This document shows, in pieces, positions 7,635 through 15,060 of a stretch of DNA of 17,025 nucleotides. The position numbers and the translations under genes were made by a program. The notes under the pieces were generated by a model that was given only the letters and a program-made list of their open reading frames with translations, did not search any database and was not told where the DNA came from. This DNA is from Bacillota bacterium (GTDB lineage: Bacteria > Bacillota > Bacilli > Bacillales_A > Planococcaceae), in the NCBI GenBank assembly GCA_023405135.1, contig JAEXYZ010000063.1, positions 1-17,025 of the forward strand, given 5' to 3'. The first letter of the stretch is position 1. Each line of letters begins with the position of its first letter.

Positions 7635-7814
7635 TAGTGAACTTATTAAGCCAAGTAATAAATAGACAACTACACCTAACCTAACTTTTTCAGGGAGGAG
7701 CAATCTTTTGCGCTACAAATAAAAGAATAGTTCGTTTAATGCTATAAAAAGTTTAACTTTAGAAAAGATTTTAATGAAAAATATATGAATCTTAAAAAAG
7801 AATGAGGGAATTAT

Positions 7815-8493
7815 ATGAAAATAGTTATAGCACAAGATTCATTTAAAGGTAGTTTAAGTGCAATTGAAGTTTCGAAATCAATTGAAAAAGGTATAAAAAA
7901 AGCTATTCCACATGCTGAAACTGTATTACTTCCGATGGCTGATGGCGGGGAAGGTACAATGGAAACATTAGTTGCAACAACTGGTGGGTATAAGAAAAAG
8001 GTGATTGTTACAGGCCCCCTTGGTCAGAAAATTGAAGCTGAATATGGAGTATTAGGTGACTTAGAAACATGCGTTATTGAGGCTGCCAGTTCATCTGGTA
8101 TTAACCTCGTTGATACAACAGAGTTAAATCCATTAATTGCAACTACATTCGGTGTCGGAGAGTTAATTAAAGCTGCCCTTGATGATGGATTTAAAAAATT
8201 TATTATCGGTCTTGGAGGATCGGCAACGAATGACGGTGGCGCGGGCATGTTACAAGCTCTTGGGATGAAAATATTAGATGGGCAAGGCAATCAAATTTCA
8301 TTCGGTGGTGGCGAATTAATCAAAATAAAAGAAATCGACATAAGGGAATTTGATAAGCGTGTCGCTGAAAGTATGTTTATTATTGCTTCAGATGTTCAAA
8401 ATCCGATGATCGGAATAGAAGGTGCATCACATGTTTTTGGCCCACAAAAAGGAGCTACACCTTCAATAGTTATACAATTAGATGAAGGCATGA
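7815..8493 (+). pseudogene. Glycerate kinase, 3'-truncated
   Basis: Glycerate kinases of this family phosphorylate glycerate with ATP, feeding lower glycolysis. The ATG at 7815 has GAGGGA at 7804-7809. The N-terminal signature IAQDSFKGSLSAIEVSKSIE (residues 4-23), LPMADGGEGTMETLV (39-53) and the glycine-rich GLGGSATNDGGAGMLQALG (about 133-151) are all present. The family is about 370-390 aa, but here sequence resemblance ends at LDEGMT (residue 227) and a TGA follows. The next bases belong to a LarA-type gene, so a deletion removed about the last 150 residues. The product would lack much of the kinase fold and is probably dead. It lies downstream of operator 2. Confidence 0.85.
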
Positions 8494-8495
8494 CG

Positions 8496-9587
8496 TGACA
8501 AGGTTGCAATTGTTATTAGTGATATTACTAGACCAACCCCAAATCACATTTTAGTGCCAGCTCTAATAAAGGAGTTAATCACGTACCTTTAGATAATTTC
8601 GTTATTATTAATGGCACAGGAACCCATCGTAATCAAACTACAGAAGAGTTTATTGAAATGTTAGGTGAATGGGTAGTAAACAATGTTCGTATTATTAATA
8701 ATCAATGTCATAATAAAGACTCCCTTGCAAAAATCGGCGTTAGTAAATTTGGCTGTGATGTTTATTTAAATAAGGAATATGTAGAGGTAGACTTTCGGAT
8801 TGTAACGGGATTTATTGAACCGCATTTTTTTGCTGGTTATTCTGGTGGCCCTAAAGGAATCATGCCAGGAATTGCGGGAATTGAAACGATTATGACATTC
8901 CACAATGCCAAAATGATTGGTAATCCACTTTCTACTTGGGGAAATATGAAGGATAATCCCGTTCAAGATATGACGCGAGAAATTAATGGCATGTGCAAAC
9001 CGAATTTCATGTTAAATGTGACGTTAAATCGAAACAAAGAAATTACCGCTGTATTTGCCGGAGAACTATTTGAAGCCCATAACAAAGGCTGTGAATATGT
9101 TAAAGAGCATGCAATGGTTGGGTGTGAAAAACGATTTGATGTTGTCATTACTTCTAATTCAGGTTATCCATTAGATCAAAATTTATATCAAGCAGTAAAA
9201 GGTATGAGTGCAGCGCAAAAAATTGTCAAAAAGGGCGGTACAATTATTATTGCTTCCGAATGTTCTGACGGAATTCCGAATCATGGTAACTATTATAAAA
9301 TACTACAAATGGAAAAAACACCATCGGAATTATTAGAAATGATAAACAATCCGGAATTTAAAATGTTCGATCAAAGGCAAGTACAAAAGCAAGCAGTCAT
9401 TCAAACTTGGGCGGATGTTTATGTGTATTCTAAACTATCGGAAGAACAAGTGACAAACTCTATGTTAAACCCTACAACAAATATTGAACAAACGTTAGTA
9501 GAGTTAAAGGAAATATATGGTGAAATGATGTCAGTTGCCATTTTACCACTAGGTCCGCTAACAATTCCTTATGTCAAAGAAGAGTAA
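8496..9587 (+). pseudogene. LarA-family (nickel-pincer 2-hydroxyacid racemase-like) protein, 5'-truncated and frameshifted
   Basis: LarA enzymes racemise lactate or other 2-hydroxyacids with a nickel-pincer nucleotide. From 8496 the frame reads DKVAIVISDITRPTPNHILV, the N-terminal domain. One base appears lost near 8575-8579 (KEL then NHVPLDNF), after which INGTGTHRNQTTEEF and the rest run open to 9587. The four catalytic/ligand residues of Lactiplantibacillus LarA have clear counterparts with identical spacing: His in GTGTHR (codon 8625), His and Lys in EPHFFAGYSGGPK (66 and 76 residues on), and His in TFHNA (16 further), matching His108, His174, Lys184 and His200. About 64 N-terminal residues are missing. 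The ATG at 8658 is internal. No larB, larC or larE cofactor genes are in the window. The substrate could be lactate, malate, glycerate or another hydroxyacid. Confidence 0.86.
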
Positions 9588-9628
9588 AAAATGTCGAAGA
9601 AATTAATTAACAGACAATTCTAAAAATA

Positions 9629-9657
9629 TTTGCAAATCAGAATAATGATTTTATAAT
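9629..9657 (+). promoter_or_regulatory. Sigma-A promoter of the thiolase - SDR - CoA-transferase operon
   Basis: TTTGCA at 9629-9634 and a perfect TATAAT at 9652-9657 are separated by 17 bases. Transcription would start near 9664, upstream of both operators, so the repressor would act as a roadblock or loop, as suggested for the regulator's own promoter. The match to the -35 is four of six. Confidence 0.5.
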
Positions 9658-9694
9658 AAATCTAGTTAACTATAACTTTTATTTTTTGAAGTAA

Positions 9695-9712
9695 AATCTA
9701 AACGTTTAGAAT
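9695..9712 (+). promoter_or_regulatory. Operator 3, LacI-type palindrome AATCTAAACGTTTAGAAT
   Basis: The core CTAAACGTTTAG is a perfect palindrome around the central CG and one outer base differs from full symmetry. It is the third copy of the repeated 18-mer. Its centre is 64 bases from that of operator 4, about six turns of DNA, so two repressor dimers would face the same side. Confidence 0.75.
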
Positions 9713-9758
9713 TTTAAAAAACTATAGTTACTCATAGGGGATTTAACTTTTGTCGAAA

Positions 9759-9776
9759 AATCTAATCGTTTAGATT
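9759..9776 (+). promoter_or_regulatory. Operator 4, LacI-type palindrome AATCTAATCGTTTAGATT
   Basis: It is identical in all 18 bases to operator 1 at 6390-6407, although the two lie more than 3 kb apart in unrelated flanks. It sits 36 bases before the thiolase start codon, in the leader or over a secondary promoter. Confidence 0.8.
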
Positions 9777-9812
9777 CATGCATTTAAAACAAATTGGAAG
9801 GGGATAAGTTAA

Positions 9813-10988
9813 ATGAAAGAAGTAGTAATCGTAGGTGGAGCTAGAACGGCGATTGGAACAATGGGAGGGACAATTAAAGATATACATCCCTCTGAATTAG
9901 GTTCTATTGCAATAAAAGAGGCATTAGAAAGAGCTGGTGTTTCTCCGGAATTAGTTGAAGAAGTTATTGTTGGCTGTGTTGGTCAAGTTGCTGAGAATGC
10001 ATTTATTGCTCGTATGTGTGCTATTGGAGCAGGAATTCCTACTTACTCAACTGCTTTAACAGTAAATCGTCTTTGTGGTTCTGGTTTACAAGCAATAAAT
10101 AGTGCAGTGCAAGCAATTCAAACAGAACAAGCTGATATCGTCGTTGCTGCTGGAACAGAAAATATGGATCTACTTCCTTACTATGTGAGAAAAGGTAGAT
10201 ATGGATATAAAATGGGGCATGACGTATTAGAGGACGGTTTATTAACAGCATTAACAGATCCTTTTGGTAAATATGCAATGGGTGTCACAGCAGAAAAAGT
10301 TGCTGAACGTTTTAATATTACACGTGAAGAGCAAGATGCATTCGCATTAAAGAGTCAAGAAAACGCTAAACGTGCAATTGAAAACGGTTACTTTAAAGAG
10401 GAAATTGTTGCTGTGGAAGTAAAGGGACGTAAAGGTGAAGTGACAATTTTTGATACGGATGAGCATCCACGGGACACTTCTCTTGAAAAATTAGCAAAAC
10501 TTAAACCTGCCTTTGTTGAAAATGGAACAGTAACGCCAGGTAACGCTTCTGGTATTAACCAAGGCGCCGCTGTTGTCATTATGTCGAAAGAAAAAGCAGA
10601 TGAATTAGGATTAAAACCTTTTGCTTATATTCGCGAGCAAGCAGTTGCAGGTGTTGACCCGGAAATTATGGGATTTGCACCATCACCAGCAGTGAAAAAA
10701 GTATTAAATAAAGCAGGTTTAACTTTAGCAGATATTGATTTGATTGAATTAAATGAAGCATTTGCTGCTCAATCAGTAGCGGTAATTAAAGATCTAGAAC
10801 TTGACGAAGAAAAAGTAAATCCAAATGGTGGGGCAATTGCGCTCGGTCATCCCATTGGTGCTAGTGGTGCAATATTAACTGTAAAATCGATTTACGATAT
10901 GAAGCGTAGAGGCTTAAAACGTGCCATTGTCACAATGTGTATCGGTGGTGGTCAAGGGATCGCCACAATCATTGAAAATATCGATTAA
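9813..10988 (+). CDS. Acetyl-CoA acetyltransferase (thiolase)
   Basis: This 391-residue thiolase either cleaves 3-ketoacyl-CoA with CoA or condenses two acetyl-CoA. The start ATG has GGAAGGGGA eight bases upstream. Cys88 in LCGSGLQA is the acyl-accepting nucleophile, His346 in GGAIALGHPIGASGA and Cys376 in CIGGGQG form the rest of the active site, and NEAFA supplies the loop before them. Length and motifs are complete, with no damage. It is the first gene of an operon with the SDR reductase 24 bases downstream and CoA-transferases after that, under operators 3 and 4. In this setting degradation to acetyl-CoA or a related acyl-CoA seems more likely than synthesis. Acetoacetyl-CoA specificity is the default for this family but cannot be proven here. 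Confidence 0.95.
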   Translation: MKEVVIVGGARTAIGTMGGTIKDIHPSELGSIAIKEALERAGVSPELVEEVIVGCVGQVAENAFIARMCAIGAGIPTYSTALTVNRLCGSGLQAINSAVQAIQTEQADIVVAAGTENMDLLPYYVRKGRYGYKMGHDVLEDGLLTALTDPFGKYAMGVTAEKVAERFNITREEQDAFALKSQENAKRAIENGYFKEEIVAVEVKGRKGEVTIFDTDEHPRDTSLEKLAKLKPAFVENGTVTPGNASGINQGAAVVIMSKEKADELGLKPFAYIREQAVAGVDPEIMGFAPSPAVKKVLNKAGLTLADIDLIELNEAFAAQSVAVIKDLELDEEKVNPNGGAIALGHPIGASGAILTVKSIYDMKRRGLKRAIVTMCIGGGQGIATIIENID

Positions 10989-11012
10989 TCCATAGTAAAG
11001 GAGAGAAATAGA

Positions 11013-11753
11013 ATGATAGATTTAACAGGTAAAGTAGCGATTGTTACAGGTTCAGCACGTGGATTAGGCCGTGCCATTGCAGAAAAACTAGCAAGCTTAG
11101 GATCTCAGGTCATTATTTCTGATATAAACGCAGAAGGTTTAGATGCTACAACTTCGGAATTTCGTGAAAAGGGTTACAAAGTAAGTTCATTTGTCGCAAA
11201 TGTTGCAAAACGTGAAGAGGCAGAATCATTAGTTCAATATGCAATTAAAGAATTTGGTCAATTAGATATTTTAGTAAACAATGCAGGAATAAATCGAGAT
11301 GCAATGCTACACAAAATGACCCAAGAACAATGGGATAGTGTCATTGGGGTAAATTTAACAGGAGTATTTAATTGCTTACAACCAGCTGCAATTCAAATGC
11401 GTGAACAACAAAGTGGACGCATTATCAATATTTCATCTGCTAGCTGGTTAGGAAATATCGGGCAAGCAAATTACGCAGCGGCAAAAGCTGGTGTAGTAGG
11501 TTTAACTAAAACTGCTGCTCGTGAGCTAGCGAAGTTTAATGTGACTTGTAATGCGGTTTGTCCGGGATTTATTGAAACGGATATGACGCGGGGTGTTCCA
11601 GAAAAAGTATGGAATACGATGATTTCAAAAATTCCTTTAGGGAGAGCAGGTCAACCGGAGGATGTAGCAAATATGATTGCCTATTTAGCTTCTGATCAAG
11701 CTTCCTATATAACATCTGAAGTGATTAATGTTGGAGGCGGGTTCGTTCTTTAA
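11013..11753 (+). CDS. SDR-family oxidoreductase (FabG/PhaB-like 3-hydroxyacyl-CoA dehydrogenase or reductase)
   Basis: This 246-residue classical short-chain dehydrogenase starts at ATG 11013 with AAGGAGAG about eight bases upstream. The cofactor motif T-G-x-x-x-G-x-G is at residues 12-19 (TGSARGLG), NNAG at 89-92, Asn114, catalytic Ser141 or Ser142, Tyr154 and Lys158 (YAAAK), and the CPGFIETDMTR loop at 183-193. Asp37 at the end of the second strand (IISDIN) favours NAD(H) over NADP(H). Its placement between thiolase and CoA-transferase suggests it interconverts a 3-hydroxyacyl-CoA and 3-ketoacyl-CoA, or a free hydroxyacid. Annotation as the fatty-acid enzyme FabG would be misleading, since there is no fatty-acid gene nearby. 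Confidence 0.92.
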   Translation: MIDLTGKVAIVTGSARGLGRAIAEKLASLGSQVIISDINAEGLDATTSEFREKGYKVSSFVANVAKREEAESLVQYAIKEFGQLDILVNNAGINRDAMLHKMTQEQWDSVIGVNLTGVFNCLQPAAIQMREQQSGRIINISSASWLGNIGQANYAAAKAGVVGLTKTAARELAKFNVTCNAVCPGFIETDMTRGVPEKVWNTMISKIPLGRAGQPEDVANMIAYLASDQASYITSEVINVGGGFVL

Positions 11754-11770
11754 GAAAGGATGGGTAATGG

Positions 11771-13369
11771 TTGGTAAATAAATTACAGTCTGTTCAAGAA
11801 GCAGTTGATTTTATTAAAAACGGCTCAAGTATAGCAGTTGTCGGGTTTTCTATCATGGGTTCCTGCGATACGATTTTGAAGGAAATCGAAAGAAGATTCC
11901 TAGAAAAAGGAGAGCCATCTAACTTAACGTTAATTCACTGTGCTGGTTCTAGTGACCGAAAAGGTGGCATTGAACATTTAGCCTATAAAGGTCTAGTGAA
12001 ACGAATCATTGGTTCCCACTGGGGATTAGCACCTAAATGGGGAGAACTAATCCATAAAAATGAAGTTGAATGCCATTGCTTACCCCAAGGCCAATTGACA
12101 CATTTATTCCGTTCAATGGCTTCTGGTAAAAGTGGAAACTTATCAAAAGTAGGCTTAGGCACATTTATTGATCCACGGGTAGAAGGGGGATTAATGAATG
12201 AAAAAGCAAAACAAACAAATAGTTTAGTAGATGTAGTGGAAATAAAAGGAGAAGAACATTTATTTTATAACTCTTTTCCTGTAAATGTGGCAATTATTCG
12301 AGGGACGACAGCAGATGAATTCGGCAATATCACAATGGAAGATGAAGCGATAAAACTAGAGGCATTATCTGTTGCTCAAACTGCGAAAAGATACGGTGGG
12401 AAAGTAATTGTTCAAGTTAAAAATTTCGCTCGTCGAGGTTCATTACATGCCAAGCAAGTTGTCATTCCAGGAATTTTTGTTGATGCAATCGTTATGTCGG
12501 AAGATCCAATACTTGAACATCGTCAAACTTCTTCAACTTTTTATCATCCGGTTTATTCTGGTGATTTAAAAGTTCCCCAAGAAGCACTTGAACCGATTCC
12601 TTTAGGAGTAAGAAAAGTCATTGGTCGCCCTGGAGTGATGGAGTTATTTCCTGATGCAGTTGTAAATTTAGGAATTGGTATTCCAGGAGATACTGTAGGT
12701 CCTGTTGCGAGTGAAGAAGGCATTTTAAAAAATATTAATTTAACAGTTGAATCAGGAGTCATTGGTGGAGTACCTTCTGGAGGAACCGATTTCGGTATAG
12801 GAAAAAATGCGGAAGCCATTATTGAACACCCATATTTATTTGACTATTACAACGGTGCTGGTGTAGATATCACGTTTATGGGGATGGCTGAAGCAGATTC
12901 CTTTGGCAATGTTAACGTTAGCAAACTAGGAAACCGAGCAGTTGGTTGTGGCGGGTTTATTGATATCACACAGCCGGCAAAAAAAGTAGTATTTTTAGGT
13001 ACGTTTACTGCTGGTGGGCTAGAAGTTGAAATCGAAAATGGAAAATTAACCATTGGAAAAGAGGGGAAATTTAGAAAATTTCTAAACAATGTGAATCAAA
13101 TCACATTTAGTGGTAAATACGCGAGACAACATCAACAACCGGTATATTTTATTACGGAACGCGCGGTCTTTAAATTAAATCAAGAAGGTGTGGAGTTAAT
13201 TGAATATGCACCTGGTATTGATATAGAAAAAGACATTTTAAATAACATGGACTATATGCCAATTATTTCTCCAAATTTAAAAGAGATGCCGTTAGAAATA
13301 TTCACTAATCAAGTAATGAACTTTAGTGATCGTTTTTACAGAAATCAATTACCCGTTTTCAATTCTTAA
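11771..13369 (+). CDS. Family I acyl-CoA:carboxylate CoA-transferase (YdiF/propionate CoA-transferase-like)
   Basis: This 532-residue enzyme carries both halves of the alpha/beta type in one chain. It moves CoA from a donor such as acetyl-CoA to a carboxylate substrate through a glutamyl-CoA thioester. It starts at TTG 11771; the ATG at 11767 runs into a stop after four codons. The ribosome site AAAGGA ends about ten bases upstream. The alpha half includes GSHWGLAPKW (81-90) and CLPQGQLTHLFR (103-114). The beta half includes VVNLGIGIPGD (297-307) and the catalytic Glu327 in VESGVIGG, followed by YNGAGVDITFMGMAEAD, VFLGTFTAGG and ITERAVF. It is complete and closely related to the broken gene that follows. 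It probably activates the pathway acid for the upstream thiolase and reductase. Confidence 0.93.
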   Translation: MVNKLQSVQEAVDFIKNGSSIAVVGFSIMGSCDTILKEIERRFLEKGEPSNLTLIHCAGSSDRKGGIEHLAYKGLVKRIIGSHWGLAPKWGELIHKNEVECHCLPQGQLTHLFRSMASGKSGNLSKVGLGTFIDPRVEGGLMNEKAKQTNSLVDVVEIKGEEHLFYNSFPVNVAIIRGTTADEFGNITMEDEAIKLEALSVAQTAKRYGGKVIVQVKNFARRGSLHAKQVVIPGIFVDAIVMSEDPILEHRQTSSTFYHPVYSGDLKVPQEALEPIPLGVRKVIGRPGVMELFPDAVVNLGIGIPGDTVGPVASEEGILKNINLTVESGVIGGVPSGGTDFGIGKNAEAIIEHPYLFDYYNGAGVDITFMGMAEADSFGNVNVSKLGNRAVGCGGFIDITQPAKKVVFLGTFTAGGLEVEIENGKLTIGKEGKFRKFLNNVNQITFSGKYARQHQQPVYFITERAVFKLNQEGVELIEYAPGIDIEKDILNNMDYMPIISPNLKEMPLEIFTNQVMNFSDRFYRNQLPVFNS

Positions 13370-13426
13370 GTTTTGATTCCTTCATTTAGTAGATAAAGAG
13401 AAGGAAGGTAATAGGAAGGTGATCAT

Positions 13427-14852
13427 GTGGCCAAATTAGTTGATGCATTGGAGTTAGCGAAAAATATTCCCGATAATAGTACGATTGGACTTGTAGGTTT
13501 TGGTGGAATGGGACAGTGTGACAAAATTTTACAAGGGATAGGTAGATATTACAAGGAAACTAGCCATCCTAAAAATTTAACGGTGTTTCATACTGCTGGT
13601 CAGTCTGATAATACAAATGGGATTGAATATATTGCAGAGAAAGGTTTGATCAATCGTATTATCGGTGGTCATTGGGGATTAGCTCCAAAAGCAAGAAAAT
13701 TAATAGAACAAAATAAAGTAGAGTGCTACTGTTGGCCTCAAGGGCAGTTAACCCATCTGCTACGTGCGATGGCAAATAAAATGCCAGGGCAAATTTCTCC
13801 TGTAGGATTAGGTACTTTTGTAGATCCACGTATTGAAGGTGGAAAGTTTAATGAAAGAACTAAATCAGCAGGAGATCTTGTTCAAGTAATTCATATAAAT
13901 GAAGAAGAATTTTTACTGTATCCTTCGATTCCCCTCGATTATGTTTTTATACGAGGAACAAGTATTGATGAATCCGGAAATCTTACAACAGATGAAGAAC
14001 CATTAAAATTATAAATATTATCAGCGGCTCAGGCAGCAAAAGCCTATGGTGGAAAAGTTATTGCTCAAGTTAAATATGTGGCACAAAAAGACTCATTCCA
14101 TCCGAAAAAGGTTGTTGTACCTGGATATTTAATCGATGAATACGTTTTAGTGGAAGATCCAGCTACTGAACATAAACAAACACCTAGTGAATTGTTTTCG
14201 CCTGTATTCGCGGGAAATATTCGTACCCCTAAAGTATCAATCAAACAGATTCCTCTCGATATTCGAAAAATTATTGGACGTCGAGCTGTCCAGGAACTAG
14301 AGAAAAAAGCAGTAGTAAACTTAGGTATTGGAATTCCAGGTGATGTGATAGGCAATATCGCTACTGAAGAAGGAATGGGTCAAGATATTGTGCTAACACT
14401 TGAATCAGGCATTGTTGGTGGTACAGCTGTAGGTAAAAATGAATTTGGTGTTGCAAGAAATGCAGATGCAATTATCGAACATGAATATTTATTCGATTAT
14501 TACCACGGAACAGGTATAGATATTACGTTTATGGGAGCGGCAGAGGTTGATCAGTTTGGCAATGTGAATGTTTCCAAATTCAATGGAAGAGCGATCGGCT
14601 GTGGAGGGTTCATTGATGATGGAAGGCTTGAAATTTTACAAGAAGGTAAAGTTTCTAAATTCATTGACCAAGTTCAACAAATTACCTTTAGTGGGGTATA
14701 TGCATCAAATCATTCGAAAAACGTAATGTATGTAACGGAACGGGCAGTGTTTATTTTAACAAAGGATGGATTAGAACTTACTGAAATAGCTCCTGGTATT
14801 GACCTCCAACGAGATATTTTAGACCTTATGAGCTTCAAGCCGATTATTTCAA
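13427..14852 (+). pseudogene. Second family I CoA-transferase, broken by nonsense codon, internal deletion and 3' truncation
   Basis: This is a paralogue of the gene before it, starting at GTG 13427 with GGAAGGTGA just upstream. Three lesions are visible. First, TAA at 14012-14014 replaces the Glu (GAA) found in the paralogue (KLE-ALS versus KL-stop-ILS), and the same frame continues at once. Second, after GCGGFID the stretch corresponding to ITQPAKKVVFLGTFTAGG and six further residues is absent: 24 codons, 72 bases, in frame, removing a core conserved strand. Third, similarity ends at KPIISN near 14850, where a membrane-protein tail follows. The catalytic ESGIVGG is kept. The joined frame to 15004 is not a natural C-terminus. 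Three independent lesions make it a firm pseudogene. Confidence 0.9.
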
Positions 14853-14966
14853 ACAAGTGCGTTTATTACAGCATTGCCAGGCATTATTATTCAATTAATT
14901 CTTATTCCTATTGTCATCATTGCATTGCAGCGAACACATGTATGGAAACCACTGCATCAATATTAA
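14850..14966 (+). pseudogene. C-terminal tail of a membrane protein, possibly an ECF-transporter S component
   Basis: In a frame different from the CoA-transferase, bases 14850-14966 read QTSAFITALPGIIIQLILIP, then IVIIALQRTHVWKPLHQY and a stop. One long hydrophobic helix with a short basic tail is typical of the end of a membrane protein; LPGIIIQLILIP recalls the last helix of some ECF-transporter substrate-binding subunits, but that is from memory of a short motif. The rest of the gene was removed by the deletion that also cut the CoA-transferase. Confidence 0.5.
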
Positions 14967-15000
14967 TGTTTCCTGTTCTTCTCAATCCTACAAAAGTAAG

Positions 15001-15045
15001 GTGAAAGAGTTCGTTTCAACATATTTGTTAAAAGGACTCTTTCAC
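15001..15045. terminator. Inverted repeat between converging genes, possible bidirectional terminator
   Basis: GTGAAAGAGT at 15001-15010 pairs perfectly with ACTCTTTCAC at 15036-15045 across a 25-base loop. It lies between the membrane-protein tail on the plus strand and the asparaginase end on the minus strand. There is no clean T-run on either side and the loop is long, so the terminator call is based on position and stem. Confidence 0.45.
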
Positions 15046-15060
15046 TATTGTAAAGAAAAG

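Larger units (their letters stand above)
7504..7814. other. Intergenic stretch with operator 2 and gene scraps
   Basis: Between the regulator gene and the glycerate kinase gene lie operator 2 (7558-7575), a 17-codon dehydrogenase scrap (7584-7634) and a strong ribosome site GGGAGGAG at 7693-7700. The latter is followed eight bases later by TTG-CGC-TAC-AAA and then a stop (7708-7722), as if a lost gene once began there. The rest is AT-rich with stops in all frames. It looks like a deletion scar rather than a designed leader. I found no convincing -35/-10 pair for the downstream unit. Confidence 0.55.
9588..9812. other. Control region of the thiolase operon
   Basis: This 225-base gene-free stretch contains a promoter (9629-9657), two tandem operators (9695-9712 and 9759-9776) and the ribosome site GGAAGGGGA (9796-9804). 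No terminator for the preceding LarA-type gene is visible. A second possible promoter, TTGTCG (9749-9754) with TAGATT (9771-9776), would overlap the second operator. Confidence 0.65.
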
